Origin: Pleodorina starrii
Lineage: Eukaryota > Chlorophyta > Chlorophyceae > Chlamydomonadales > Volvocaceae
Direction: 5' to 3'
NCBI GenBank assembly: GCA_030267565.1
Contig: BRXU01000022.1
Coordinates: 1,384,001-1,448,000 of the forward strand
DNA: 64,000 nt
Shown: in pieces, positions 35,901 through 46,600 of the stretch
How the letters are laid out: each line of letters begins with the position of its first letter
How positions within the stretch are numbered: position 1 is the stretch's first letter
Made by a program: the position numbers and the translations under genes
The notes under the pieces: generated by a model
What the model was told of the DNA's origin: nothing
The model's input: only the letters and a program-made list of their open reading frames with translations
Database searches by the model: none

Positions 35901-37880
35901 GCGCGGCTGGCGGCGGGGGAGGTGATTGCGGCGGAGGGTGAGTGAGTGAGTGAGCGGCGGGGTGGCTGGGTGGGCGGGCGCAAGCGTGTTGGTGAGAGCG
36001 GGCTGGGAAAGGAAAGGAAAGGGGGTCTCTCGATGGCGACGTGGGGAGGGCGGTCCAGGCACCCTACACCCCAAACCCCCGAAATCCGAAGGTGCTGATG
36101 ATCTTGGAGGTGCTGATAAGGTGATAAGGGCGGCCGCTGCGTTGCGTTCCTTTCTCCACTGGGCGGGTGGATGGGTGGGCGGTCAGGTGTACGGGGGCAT
36201 GAAAGTGCGGCTTACGCTTCCTCTGACTGGGAGAGCGCACTCCAGGAGGGGCGGTTGGCGTTACCCGCTCGCCGTTGGCAGAAATGTCCCCCGCGGCCGG
36301 TTGCCTCCCCGCCTCCCTTGGCCTGCACGCTTGGTATGTTATGTCTGCCCCACCTCCGTCCCGCCCTGCCCCCCTTTTCTCAGGCGCCCCCGCCCCCGGA
36401 CTGGACTACCTGGACTGGCTGGCTGCCTGCGGGGCCCTCCACTGCGCGCCCTGCTCCTTCCCCCGCATGGGCCGCGCGGCGGGTGGGCTGGCGAGCTGCG
36501 ATGCGGCGGAGTGGGGGGACCGGGTGCTGCACGTGTTTTGCGGCGCGGGGGCGCTCACCAAGCTGCTGGCGAGCCAGGGACTGCAGGTGCGAGGGGGAGG
36601 TGGAGGGGAGGGGGAGGGCGCTGGGGGGTGAGTGAAGAATGATCAATCGGGGGAAGCGACGGGCTGGACTCCACATACCGGTAGTGGTGTGTCGGAGCCT
36701 CGTGGGATGCGGGGTACCGAATGTGGGGTTTGCTTTGGGGGCTCCTTTGTTGAAAGCGTACGCGATGCCCGGGCGGCGGGGGGGGGGGGCGTGGCCGCTG
36801 CGGAGGTCAAGTGCGTGAACCTCCGGTATCCATCCCCGAGCGCCGGGCGGGGGGAGCCCACCAGCCCTCAGTTGCGAAGGGCCGCCCCGAGCCGCTCCCG
36901 GCGTTTTCTTCAGCTGCTTCCCGCTGCCAACCCGTTCGCCCCGCTGCGTTGAGCCCCCTTGCACTCTACCTACCCTTACACGGCCTCCTTGCACTGCCTC
37001 CCCTACTTGCACTGCACTGCCCGCAGGTGTGGGCGGTGGACTCGGACGTGGAGGCGGCTCGCAAGCGCGGACTGCGTGCGGCGCCCTTCAGCGGCTCCGC
37101 CCTGGGGCCTCGCTGCCTGGACGGCGCCCTGGCCTCCGCGCCGCCCGCCGGCTTCGACTGCATTATGCTGGACGGTGAGAGAGCGTCACGTCACGAGCTG
37201 AGGCTGAGCCCGCCCGGCGTGGCGAAGGCACGGCGCGACGTGCAGCGGCCCGCGCGGACATAATGCACGCGCTGCAGTCTGACAGATAGACGCTGTTTTC
37301 GTGCCTGGCGTGACGACATGCTTTCGCACCCGACACAGCGCGCCGCGGTCGACGTATGGATGATTGGCCGCTGGTAGAATTGGACCAGCGTAAGCCCAAT
37401 GCGAGGGGGCGCGCCTCCTGGCGCCGTACTTGTGTCCGCATTGCGAAAGAAAAAATGTCGCCGCTCTCTGGAAGCAGAACCCCAGCGGCATGTCGCCGCT
37501 CTCTGCAACCCCAGCCCTTTGGACTGGGCACCCGCCTCGTCCCGCCCCACGACTCCCTCCCCGTCCCGCCCCACCACTCCCTCCCCGCTGCCCGCCTGAC
37601 GGCCCCCCCTCCAGGCTCGCACATGTCTGAGTCCCAGCGCGCGACCTGGTGGACCCACGGGTCGCTCCGCACGCTGCTGCCCGCGCTGGCGCCCGCCGGG
37701 CGGCTGTGCGCGCAGGTGCCGCTGCTGGGCAGCCTCAACCCCGCGGCGGTGCTGTCGGCGCTGCGGAGCGCGGGCCTGGAGGTGCGGCACTGGCGGACGG
37801 CGGCTCCGCAGCCGGGCTGCGCCGATGAGACGGCGTGCAGCACACAGCTGGAGCTGGTGGCGACCCGGGCGGCGGAGTGA
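32958..37880 (+). CDS. Plastid-type HAD phosphatase fused to a methyltransferase-like domain
   Basis: Ten exons fit in phase: 32958-33120, 33273-33295, 33403-33439, 33957-34120, 34512-34667, 35330-35429, 35749-35937, 36384-36586, 37027-37174 and 37615-37880, giving exactly 482 residues. Residues 1-30 are Arg/His/Ala-rich (RRRTVVRA), like a chloroplast transit peptide. The HAD core is complete: D55-M-D-G-T59 (motif I, nucleophile and acid/base), T136 in VTRN (motif II), K170 in FVKPD (motif III), and MVGDSFED with D195/D199 (motif IV). By memory it resembles the plant At2g33255-type HAD proteins. From about 320 a second domain starts: VLHVFCGAGALTKLL (SAM-binding motif I style, about 325-339), an acidic D350 after the next strand (VWAVDSD), and a CIMLDG strand near D394. 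This is Rossmann methyltransferase-like. Substrates of both domains are unknown. Confidence 0.88.
34170..34275. repeat. Minisatellite with CCCTAG core (intronic)
   Basis: About five imperfect copies of a 17-20-bp unit containing TTTGC(G/A)TGCAAAACCCTAG lie in the intron between exons 33957-34120 and 34512-34667. The core recalls plant telomere words but the period and the terminal G do not match a telomere. Confidence 0.7.
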
Positions 37881-40800
37881 ATGTAATTGGGGATGAATTG
37901 GGGATAACAAGGTAAACCGTATAAGAGTCTAAACAGGCAATACGCTAAAAGGCTGACAGACGCAGAGGTGGAGGTGGAGGTGGAGGTGGAGGTGGAGAGC
38001 TGTCATTGGGGAGGGAGAAGGTGAAGGCGCGATGGGGCTGGGGTATGGAAGGGGCGGCGGAGGGGCTGAGCTCCAGACCGGGAGGGCGTCTAGCGCCCAC
38101 ATCGTGGTGTTCACATGGAGAAGTGACGTGCGTGGGTTTGGTGGTGTGGCGAGACGCGAGCTGATATGGAGTCCGAGGGAAGTTGGGGCCAGACAACTCG
38201 GGGGGAGCGGGTCCTGGGGGGGGGCTTGGACAGGGTTACGGAATTTGAGTGGAGGGCGCTGTGTCGGCGTTGGCGCTCGGCCACGATAAGTTTGTGGGCT
38301 TCGGCGAGAGGGGATGAGGAATAGAGGTGAGGAAAACCCAGGGTAGAGGAGGGCTGGCTTGGGATAGGGAGCGTGGGTGGGGGCGATGAGGAGCGCGAGC
38401 GATGAGGGAGCTTCGTGACGTGTGTGACATGTTCGTCTTGATTATCTGTACGGCACAGCGTGTCTCTTGTCGTGACAGGGACGATGGCGGTGGCGTCTGC
38501 GAGGTACCGTCTCCCACCGATATCAACTGTTTGCTGCCAGCACTCGGACCGCCGGCACTCGATTCAGCCGCAAGGATTCGGATCGTTAGAACCAACGCAA
38601 TTGGACTGAAGGTTAGGCAGTCACGTGCCATCGCCACGTGCTTTGCAGTGGAGGCGTGCGGAGATGGGAGGTACCGCGGGGCGTCCCGCGCGGGGGCGCC
38701 CAATCGCTCTTGAAGAAGAGAGGGGGCTGTGAACGGATTGCCGTCCTCGCTGCGTTCGAGAGCTTTAGGGTTGCAACCTGCTCCGCATCAGCAGGCGCGA
38801 CTCATGAGAGCAATCAGACTGATGGGCTGTCTTCCTGTCTACGGTAGCCCGGATCCTCCCTACGTTGCTACCCCAGTCGGGGTGCGCATGCTGCGTTACC
38901 GCAGTCCCTCCCCAAAGACAGGGACGAGCGAGCCCGCCCGGGGGAGGACGCAACGACAGCCACCAACGACAGCCACCAACGACAGCCACCAGGTGCACGG
39001 ACGGCAGGTGGAGCAGTGTGTGAGTCCCACACCTGTTTTGCATGGATGCAGGGGTCAGCAGTTGCTGTTGTTACAGTTGTTATAGTTGTTGTCACAGTTG
39101 GCTGGGGATGCTTTGAAGGATAGAGCCATCTGGCCAGCTGGCCCGTGGTGCACTGTAGCGGGGACGACCCGGGCCAAAGGAAGAGCCCACCCAGACCAGA
39201 GGGCACTGTACCACCGTGGGTACACCAACCTCTCCGACACAGTCCGCAAAAGAGGTCAGGCAGAAGGTGTTAATCCAGGGGCGCGCGCCAGACCCAAGGC
39301 CCCCGCACAGTGCAACAATGCAACGAGTGCACGCAGACGAGCAGTACAGAGTGCATGCAATCGCAGTTGTTGGGAGGCCGCGGAATGCCCCGTCGGGTGC
39401 AAGCCGAAGTGCGCCGACATTTCCAGGGCCCTCAATACACTCAACACTGAACCCGAAGCGAACCGCTGGCCGAACAGAAATGATGCCCTGCACGCGCTCA
39501 AGCAGCACACCCCAGCCATCGCATCGAGTCTGTAGTCGGGAACAGCCACACAGCTAGCGCGCCGAGTTGCCGCACTGCCGCACAGCCGCAGCGGCCACAT
39601 GGCCTCCACCGCGCCGCCCTCATGAACTCCCTTCCGCTGCAGCACTCGAGCCCACCGCTCGCCGCCGGTGCCGCTCGAGCCCGTCAGCAGCAGTGGCCGT
39701 TTTCGATTGGAGCAGCCCAGCCGCAAGTTCCAGTCCAGTCTGCAACACGAGATGCCAGGCCTAAAAAGGCGCCCGTAAAGCCGATGGTGTTGCTGCTACA
39801 GCCGCCGCTGCGCGCTGATCACGATTCCCAGATGGACGTCTCGCACTCGCAAGGGCTGCCCCGCACGCCGCATCAGTTCGGGCGCCTTGAGTAGCGGGTG
39901 CAGTCCCGTTGCCCGCCAGCCTCCACTCGAGCCGCCGCCGCCGCAAGAGGCCCAAGATGCGCATTGTGCGTTTCACATAACTCCTCCACCTCGGGACGTC
40001 GGGAGCACGGAACATGTTTTGGAGTACTTGCGGTAAACGGGTTACGCTGGGGGCACGCCGTTGCACGCTTTCGTCAGTGCAGTGGAGGCCCCAGCTGTGG
40101 CCCGCCTCGAAAGGTGTTCGTCCCCCTGTTTTGTGGCTAAGCGGGGCAGGTCAGCAAAAAGCAAATGAAACACCGGGGCACGGTTAGCCTTTCTAGTGGA
40201 CGTCTAGGGCAACGTCCGCGGAAGGATAAGGAGGCCTTGTAGAGGCCCTGGCTGGCACGTCGAGCCGAATCGTTTGCCGTGCAGTACGGTCACTGCAGGT
40301 GGCAATACGTACGGTACCGTACTTGGTGCGAGGTGTGTCTTGCATTGGTGCGGCACAAGGGGCGCCCAGGCAGAAGGCACGCACTTCCGTTACAAACCGT
40401 ACAACGTCTTGGACCATGGCCCGGCGCGCAAAGAGCGGGCCTCTGCTGCCATCCATGGCCGCCGGCGTCGATGAAGGAACCCCTGAAGGGCCGGAAAAGT
40501 CAAAGACACGGACTTCCCCGTACGGAAGCTAACAACCACAACAACGACTACAACAACGGCTATAACAATGGCTGTAACAGCGGCTGCCTTCCTTGCCTTG
40601 GAAGGACGTACAGGCGCCTCTATCCTGACACATGTGACCGACCGAAAAACTATTCGACTGCGGGCCGGGGGATCCGCGGGAACCCGCCGGCGGCGAAAAC
40701 CTCCAAACCGTACTGCAACCTCACGGCAAGTACGGCAAACAACGGAAAGAATCCAAGGAATAAGAGATGGAGCTTTGGTGCAGCTGCACTAACCAACGAG

Positions 40801-41943
40801 ATGCACACCGCGAACGCAAGAAACAGGGGGCTGCAACTGTCATGAACTCGCCATGTACGGAAAAGCCGCCAAGTTTAAAACAACACAATGCGAATACTAT
40901 TCGTCCCCTCGGCGTATCCACAGAGCGATGGCCTCCGTCCCATGCAACTCTGTGAGCTTCGCCAGAGAGGCTCCAAAAGGGCATTAAAATTTTGTCCAAC
41001 GGAAGGCCTACAAGACAAGGAACACGTGACCCGGACTCGCTCAATACATACACATGAGATATGACGCGTGCGCCGAACAACCACCCGACGTCCAGGCCTT
41101 CGGCTGGGCTGTTGCGACGCGCGCGCGCACCAAGGCGATGTGCGCACCGCCGGCAACCGGCCGCTGCCTGAGGGCCAGAAACTGCGTACTACCAAGAAAC
41201 AAGACATGTACGACACCTGCCGTACCATGGCCTCATGCCGTACTGGTTGTCAGCATCAGTGGTGTCAAGGAAACAATGCAATGATCGATCGCGGGTGCAC
41301 AACAACAAAATCTGCCGCTCGCGACCAATCGAGGGGGACACTGAAGGGGCTGCTGATGCAGAAGGCCTGTGGGCTATTCACTGCCACACACACGAAATAA
41401 GGAGGAAGCATGCAGGCGCGCTCAAAGCAGCTGTACAACAACTTTATGTTCGGAAGGCTCAGAGATGCATTGGGTTTTCTTGAAGCTGGCACTGATTAAA
41501 AAGGCGCATGCCTTCCCTGCCTGTATCGCGTTGTCGAGGGACGCCACGCGCGGCCGCGCGTTGCAACAGTTCGCTACACGCGCGCAAGATGGGTGCGAGG
41601 GCGGCACAGTGTTTTTGGCGTCTAATACTTCAGACATTTCACACCTCTTTCGCGCGTCTGGCAGACTCTGTTGAGGCTGCTGACGTCTGCGGCGACGGCT
41701 GCGACATTTTTCAACTTAATTTAAACTCTTAGCATTATATTACTAACCTTACTAACCAACAACTGACTGACATAACATAACAAAAGACCAGGGCGGTAAA
41801 AAAACACCATCCTGCGAGCGTCAGTGCCATCAGCCGGCTACTGTACGATCTGACACCTAGCATTAAGCAAAGAAACAAAAAGGACGGCCATTACCTAACG
41901 CAAGCATCTAGCAAGGTAGCAGCGTGAGGAATCAGTCGCCTCT
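37881..41943. other. Intergenic region between convergent genes
   Basis: I recognise no gene in these 4 kb. It contains a short GGAGGT tract (37967-37996), a 13-bp unit ACGACAGCCACCA repeated three times at about 38952-38990, a TTG-rich tract at about 39058-39105, and a CAA-rich tract at about 40528-40585 that looks like a degenerate inverted copy of it. There is also a perfect 14-bp palindrome GTACGGTACCGTAC at 40309-40322. The 3' UTR of the giant minus-strand gene must occupy the right part. A minus-strand TGTAA (TTACA at about 40390) is a candidate end. Confidence 0.5.
37882..37886 (+). promoter_or_regulatory. TGTAA directly after the HAD-methyltransferase stop
   Basis: This TGTAA starts one base after the stop codon. 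If used, the 3' UTR would be only about 20 bases. The next clear plus-strand TGTAA is at about 40571. Confidence 0.3.
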
Positions 41944-43602
41944 TTAAGGCAGCTCCGGAGCTGTCGGGGCCGGCGCCGGCACCACGGCGCCCGAGCGGGG
42001 CCGCAGCAGCATCATGACGCGCGGCGTCGGCAGCCGGCGGGCGCTGCTGGCGGCGTCCTCTGCCTGCGCCTCGCCCGTGGCGGGCGTCCCCGGCGGCTCG
42101 CCATCACCCGAGATGCTGACCCGGGTGACAGGCAGGCCCGGCTCGGGCGGCTGGCTCACGGCCAGGTTCATCCGCCGCATCGACCAGCGCGCCGCCTGCA
42201 GGAAGGTGCGGCTGGTGGCGGCCAGCGTGTCCTCCCAGCCGGACGCGGTGACGCGCCGCCGTGGCATGTCCTCACCCGCCACCACCATCATCGTCGCCGC
42301 GCCGTCGGCGGGCGCGTCACCGATCAAGGGTGGCGACCCCGGCGCCGACGGCGCCGTCGGCGGATCAACGCGCAGGTTGCGTTGCGACAGGCGGTGCGGG
42401 CCGGCGGCCTGCAAGGTCGTGAAGCGGCGCGCCGACTCGGTGCGGCGCCCCCCGGCCGACAGCGGCGGGCGGCTCGACAGCTGCGCAGGACCCTCCGCGC
42501 CCGACAGCGTCACGCGCCGCGGTGGCGGCGGCGGCGGCGGCAGCAGCACACCGTCGTCGACGTCATCAGCGGCGGCGTCGGCGGCGGCGTCGCCGGCGCC
42601 GCTGTGCTGCCGCATTAGCTGCTGCCGTGACAGGCGTGGCGCCAGAGCGGACCGAACCGTCTTGCCCTCGGCGCCGTTGACAGAGATCTCGCGACCCTCA
42701 CGTGCGGTGGCAATGCGGCCCCCCACGATGTCGGCAGCCAGGCCGGAGGCGGCGGCGGAGCCGGCGGCCAGCTCGCCAGCGGTGCCGGAGACCGTCGCGC
42801 GCCGCGGCGGCGGCTCGAGCCGCGGCGGCAGCGGCAGCAGTCGGCCAATCTGACCCGGCAGAGACGCCATGGACGGGCCCGATGCCGCCGGCGGCTGGCG
42901 CGCCGCCGCCGCCGCCGCCGCATCGTCCCGCAGCGGTGCGCTGTTGAAGCGCTTGAAGTTGCGATCCATCGCATCGAGGTCATCCTGGGCGACGGCGGAG
43001 TACACGGTTCCCGACTGCGTGGACAGCACGTTGCGAGGGGAGAAGACGCCCGACGACGGCCCGGCGCCGGCACCAGCGCCAGCGGCGGCGGCAATGGCGG
43101 CGGCGTACCCGGCGTCGCCAGCAAAGGCGCCGCTCATGTGCATTGCGGTGCGCCAGGGCGCGGGCTTGCTGGGCGGCAGCGGCGGCACGATGGAGACCTG
43201 CACCCGCTGCAGCGCCTCAGGGAGGGACAGGAGCGCGGAGCCCTGGCCGCCCTCGCCAGGCAGGATGTCGACGGCGGTGACAGTGTCGCGTACGACGCTG
43301 GCGGTGGCGGCGGTGACGGCGTCGCCGCCAGCGGCCGTGGCAGAGGCGACGTGAGCGCGTCTGGATGCCACGCGCGTGGCGATGAAAACAGCCAGGGCTG
43401 CGGCCACGACGCCGCCGGCGACGGCGCCGGCAATGATGCCGATGGGGGCGCTCTTGTCACGGCTTGCGGCGGCACCGGCGGCGGCGGTGCCGCCGCTGCC
43501 GGCGGGGCTGCCGCCGCTGTCGTCGCCCGTCGATCCGTCAACTCCGGGAGCGCCCGCTGGGTTGCCGGCGGGTGGCGGGCTGGAGATCTGCACCGCATCG
43601 AC
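41944..43602 (-). other. Transmembrane helix and cytoplasmic tail exon of the giant protein
   Basis: The last exon encodes a short Pro/Gly/Ser stalk, one hydrophobic segment (about 43446-43380) followed by basic residues (TRVASRRAH), and then about 480 residues without further membrane spans. The tail carries repeated motifs of the form RRxTxSG: RRATVSG (about 42785-42805), RRVTLSG (about 42503-42523), RRRVTASG (about 42241-42264), TRVSISG (about 42106-42126), plus a degenerate REISVNG (about 42680-42700). RRxT/S is the classic basophilic-kinase consensus, so regulated phosphorylation is a reasonable inference. Confidence 0.75.
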
Positions 43603-46600
43603 CTGTGGCAGCAGAAGAGCCAGCGCAGCAAAAGGGCTCCCGTTCGCGACCCGCGGGTCATAGAGGCAAACCGTATCCACATTCCACAACGCGCGCGCTG
43701 GTGGCACACCGGAAATCACAACGCGTCAGAATACAAACACTGGCAGATGTCAACGTGGAGCACGCACACACAGCACGAGCCGCACAGGCCACACAAGACG
43801 GCACCGACGACACGCAAAGCTCGCCCAAGACGCACATATCGGTACACACGTGAACGCAAAGTGTACCCACACGCGCCGCCGCCCAGCCCGGCCGTACACC
43901 CTACACCCTACACAGCACACCGTACACCGTACACACCTGCTGCCGCAGCCCGTCGCCAGTGAACTGAGACGTCAGGCTGGGGGTGAGGCGCGTCGTGGTG
44001 GCGGCATCGCCGGTGCTCGCGGCGACGGCCAGGTCCGCAAGGGCGGCGCCCAGCGCGCTGCTCTGCAGCACCGCCACCTGCGTGACCTTGCGCAGCACGC
44101 CGTCGGGCGTCGCCGCCGCCACCGAGGCGTTGCTCGCCAGTAGCTGCGTCTCCAGCTCCTCAAGGTACTGCAGGCTGGCCAGCACGGTGCTGGCGACGGT
44201 CGAGTACATGCTCTCCAACTGTGACACGGGAGGCGCAAGCAATGGGGGACGGGGTGTCAGGGCCGGCGTTTGGGAAGGGAAAGGAGCCGTTGGTGACCTG
44301 CCTCGAGCCGGCTTAAAACGTTAAAAGGCGGTCGGTCGGTCGGGCGGGCGGTGTGGCGTTGGCGGGAAGGGACAAGGGACAAGGGAGGGAGGTGCGTGGG
44401 CCCGATTCGAGACTTACCAGGTCGTCGCTGATTGCGGTCTGCAGCCGGCGGCCCCGCTGTGGGCTGTTGCGCGTCTGCTCGCGCTCTCGTGATGAGTCGC
44501 AGGAGCTGCGCACCAGGAGCACCAGGTAGTCCTTGCTGCTCAGCTGCAGGGGGGAGGGGGAGGGGGAGGAGCCGCTGCCGGAGCGGGAGTCGCGAGACAG
44601 GCGCTGCATCACGTCATCCGCGACGCTGTCCTCGTCCTCTCCGGTGAAGCCTGGGCAGGCGGGCGGGGGGGCGAGCGGGCGAGAAGGACAGAGAGGCGCG
44701 GGGGAGCGCGGCGTAATAAAGGGTGACTGGTTTTATTTGGGGCCCAGCGCGGCTGCATGATTGCGCTTCTGGACCGGGCCGGGCCAGGGTGGGAAGTAAG
44801 GGCTGGAGCATGCAGCCACGCACAAGAACATGCAGGAGGGCAGGGAGCGCGCAGCAGGGCGGCACGACGACGGTCAGGTGAGTGCCGGCCTGCGCCTCCT
44901 CCTCCTCCTCCTCCTCCTCCTCCTCCTCCTCTGCACTCGGACGACGACCCTGCGGAAGAAGGCATCTTACCGCTAATGAAGCGGCTAGTGGGACCCGTGA
45001 CGCAAGTCAGTCGGGCGTTGGCCAGCTTGACCCGCGCATCGAACACGCCGCCCCTCGGCCACTCCTGCCGCACGAAATCGGTGTCGGCCGCCAGGTCGTC
45101 CGGCAGGTCCAGGCCCAGGCTGCCGTAGGCGCGCGCGTAGTCGTCGGCGCCGATGTGGCGCGGCGGTTCGCCGTCTGCGTCCCGCAGCAGGAAGGCCTTG
45201 GTCGCCAGGGCTGCCACGGGGCTCACCACTGCCTTGCGGGCCGCCGGCGGCAGCAGGACCTCCAGGGACGTGCGCGTCTTTGCGGCGGTGGTGTCGCTGC
45301 AGCCGGCTTGCACGGTGACCTGCGGATGCGCAACGAGGTGGGGGGAGGGGCGGGGGAGGAGGACGGCGTCGGCGTCGGTGTCGGTGGCGGGGGGATGGGA
45401 AGTGTGGAAGCGGCCAAGAGAAGTCACCGCGCGGAGTGCTGCTTTGGACCCGGCTGGGGCGCGGTTGGGTTGGGTTGGGCTGGGCTGAGCGCAGGGGGCT
45501 GGGAAGGCGGCTGTGGAGAGGAGAAGGCGGCCGTGTGAAGGCGGTTATGTAAACAGCGACCAGCCGATGAGCGACCAGCCGACTAAGGCTTGTTCGTCAC
45601 AGGATGTGAGCATGTGACTCACGAAAAATGTTGTATGTTACCGGTATTCTTGAATACGACTCCTTCGGGGTTCAGTCAACAACAATGGGTCCGTGATGCT
45701 GATGTGTGTGCGTGGCTGTTGCAGTGGGACTAAGGAGGAGATGTGCATCCGCCCACTTGGCCCCCCCACTCACTCACTCACTCACTCACCAGTGCACAGC
45801 TGGCGCCGGTCAGTGTCACCGAGCCGCTCGACGAGGTGACGGCGGTCGTACGCGTGTACGGATACAGGTACTGGACGTCCACCTGAAGCAGCACGGCGAC
45901 ATTAGTCAGTTAGCAAGTCCCTGTTAGTCAGGCGGGCAGGCTGGCTGGCTGACCGGAAAGCAAGCGCTCCTAAAGCCCAGACCAACGCCGCTTCATGGGG
46001 CTGCAACGTCTTGTGAGCCCCGCACGTGTCGCAGAGTCCTTGGCTCCTTGCCCTCCCTGCAGCACCGCCGTCACACCCAAGCCGCCACCCACCGGGCAGC
46101 CGCTCATCTCCCCAGCGGAGGACCGCACTGTCAGATTGAGGTCGGCTGCGGGCGGCAGCACCGACAGGCCGAGCCCCTGGGCCATGAGGGTGAGGTTCAC
46201 TGGCGCGGCCGCCAGCAGTGAGGGGAGGTCTGCACGGCGGGGCGGGGCAGGGCAGGGAAGCAAACGCGCGAGGCGGCTCGGAGAACACGTAAAGGATGAT
46301 GAAGAAGATATCGCGGCCCTGATGGCACTGGGGCTGTTGTTGGGACGGGGAAGTATGGCGAGAGTTCAGCGCCGGCTAGTTTGAAGTGGTGTCGGTGCTT
46401 GGGCTTGATGCCACTAAAAGCCGTGCCGCCTTGATACACGCGAAACGAACCGAGCCGGGCGACAATGTGAAGTTCCCTTCCGTTGCAAAACGACACCTGC
46501 TACCTTGGGGACGAGACGAGAGCAGCGGGCAAACGTGGGCGCGGCTCCTGCCCCCCAAACCCCGAGTCATCACCTCCCCCCGATCGGACCCCCGCCCCCT

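Noticed and set aside
39086..39894. Overlapping 90-150-codon frames on both strands
   Set aside because: They overlap each other in several frames, with no recognisable domain or splice context. GC-rich DNA yields such frames by chance.
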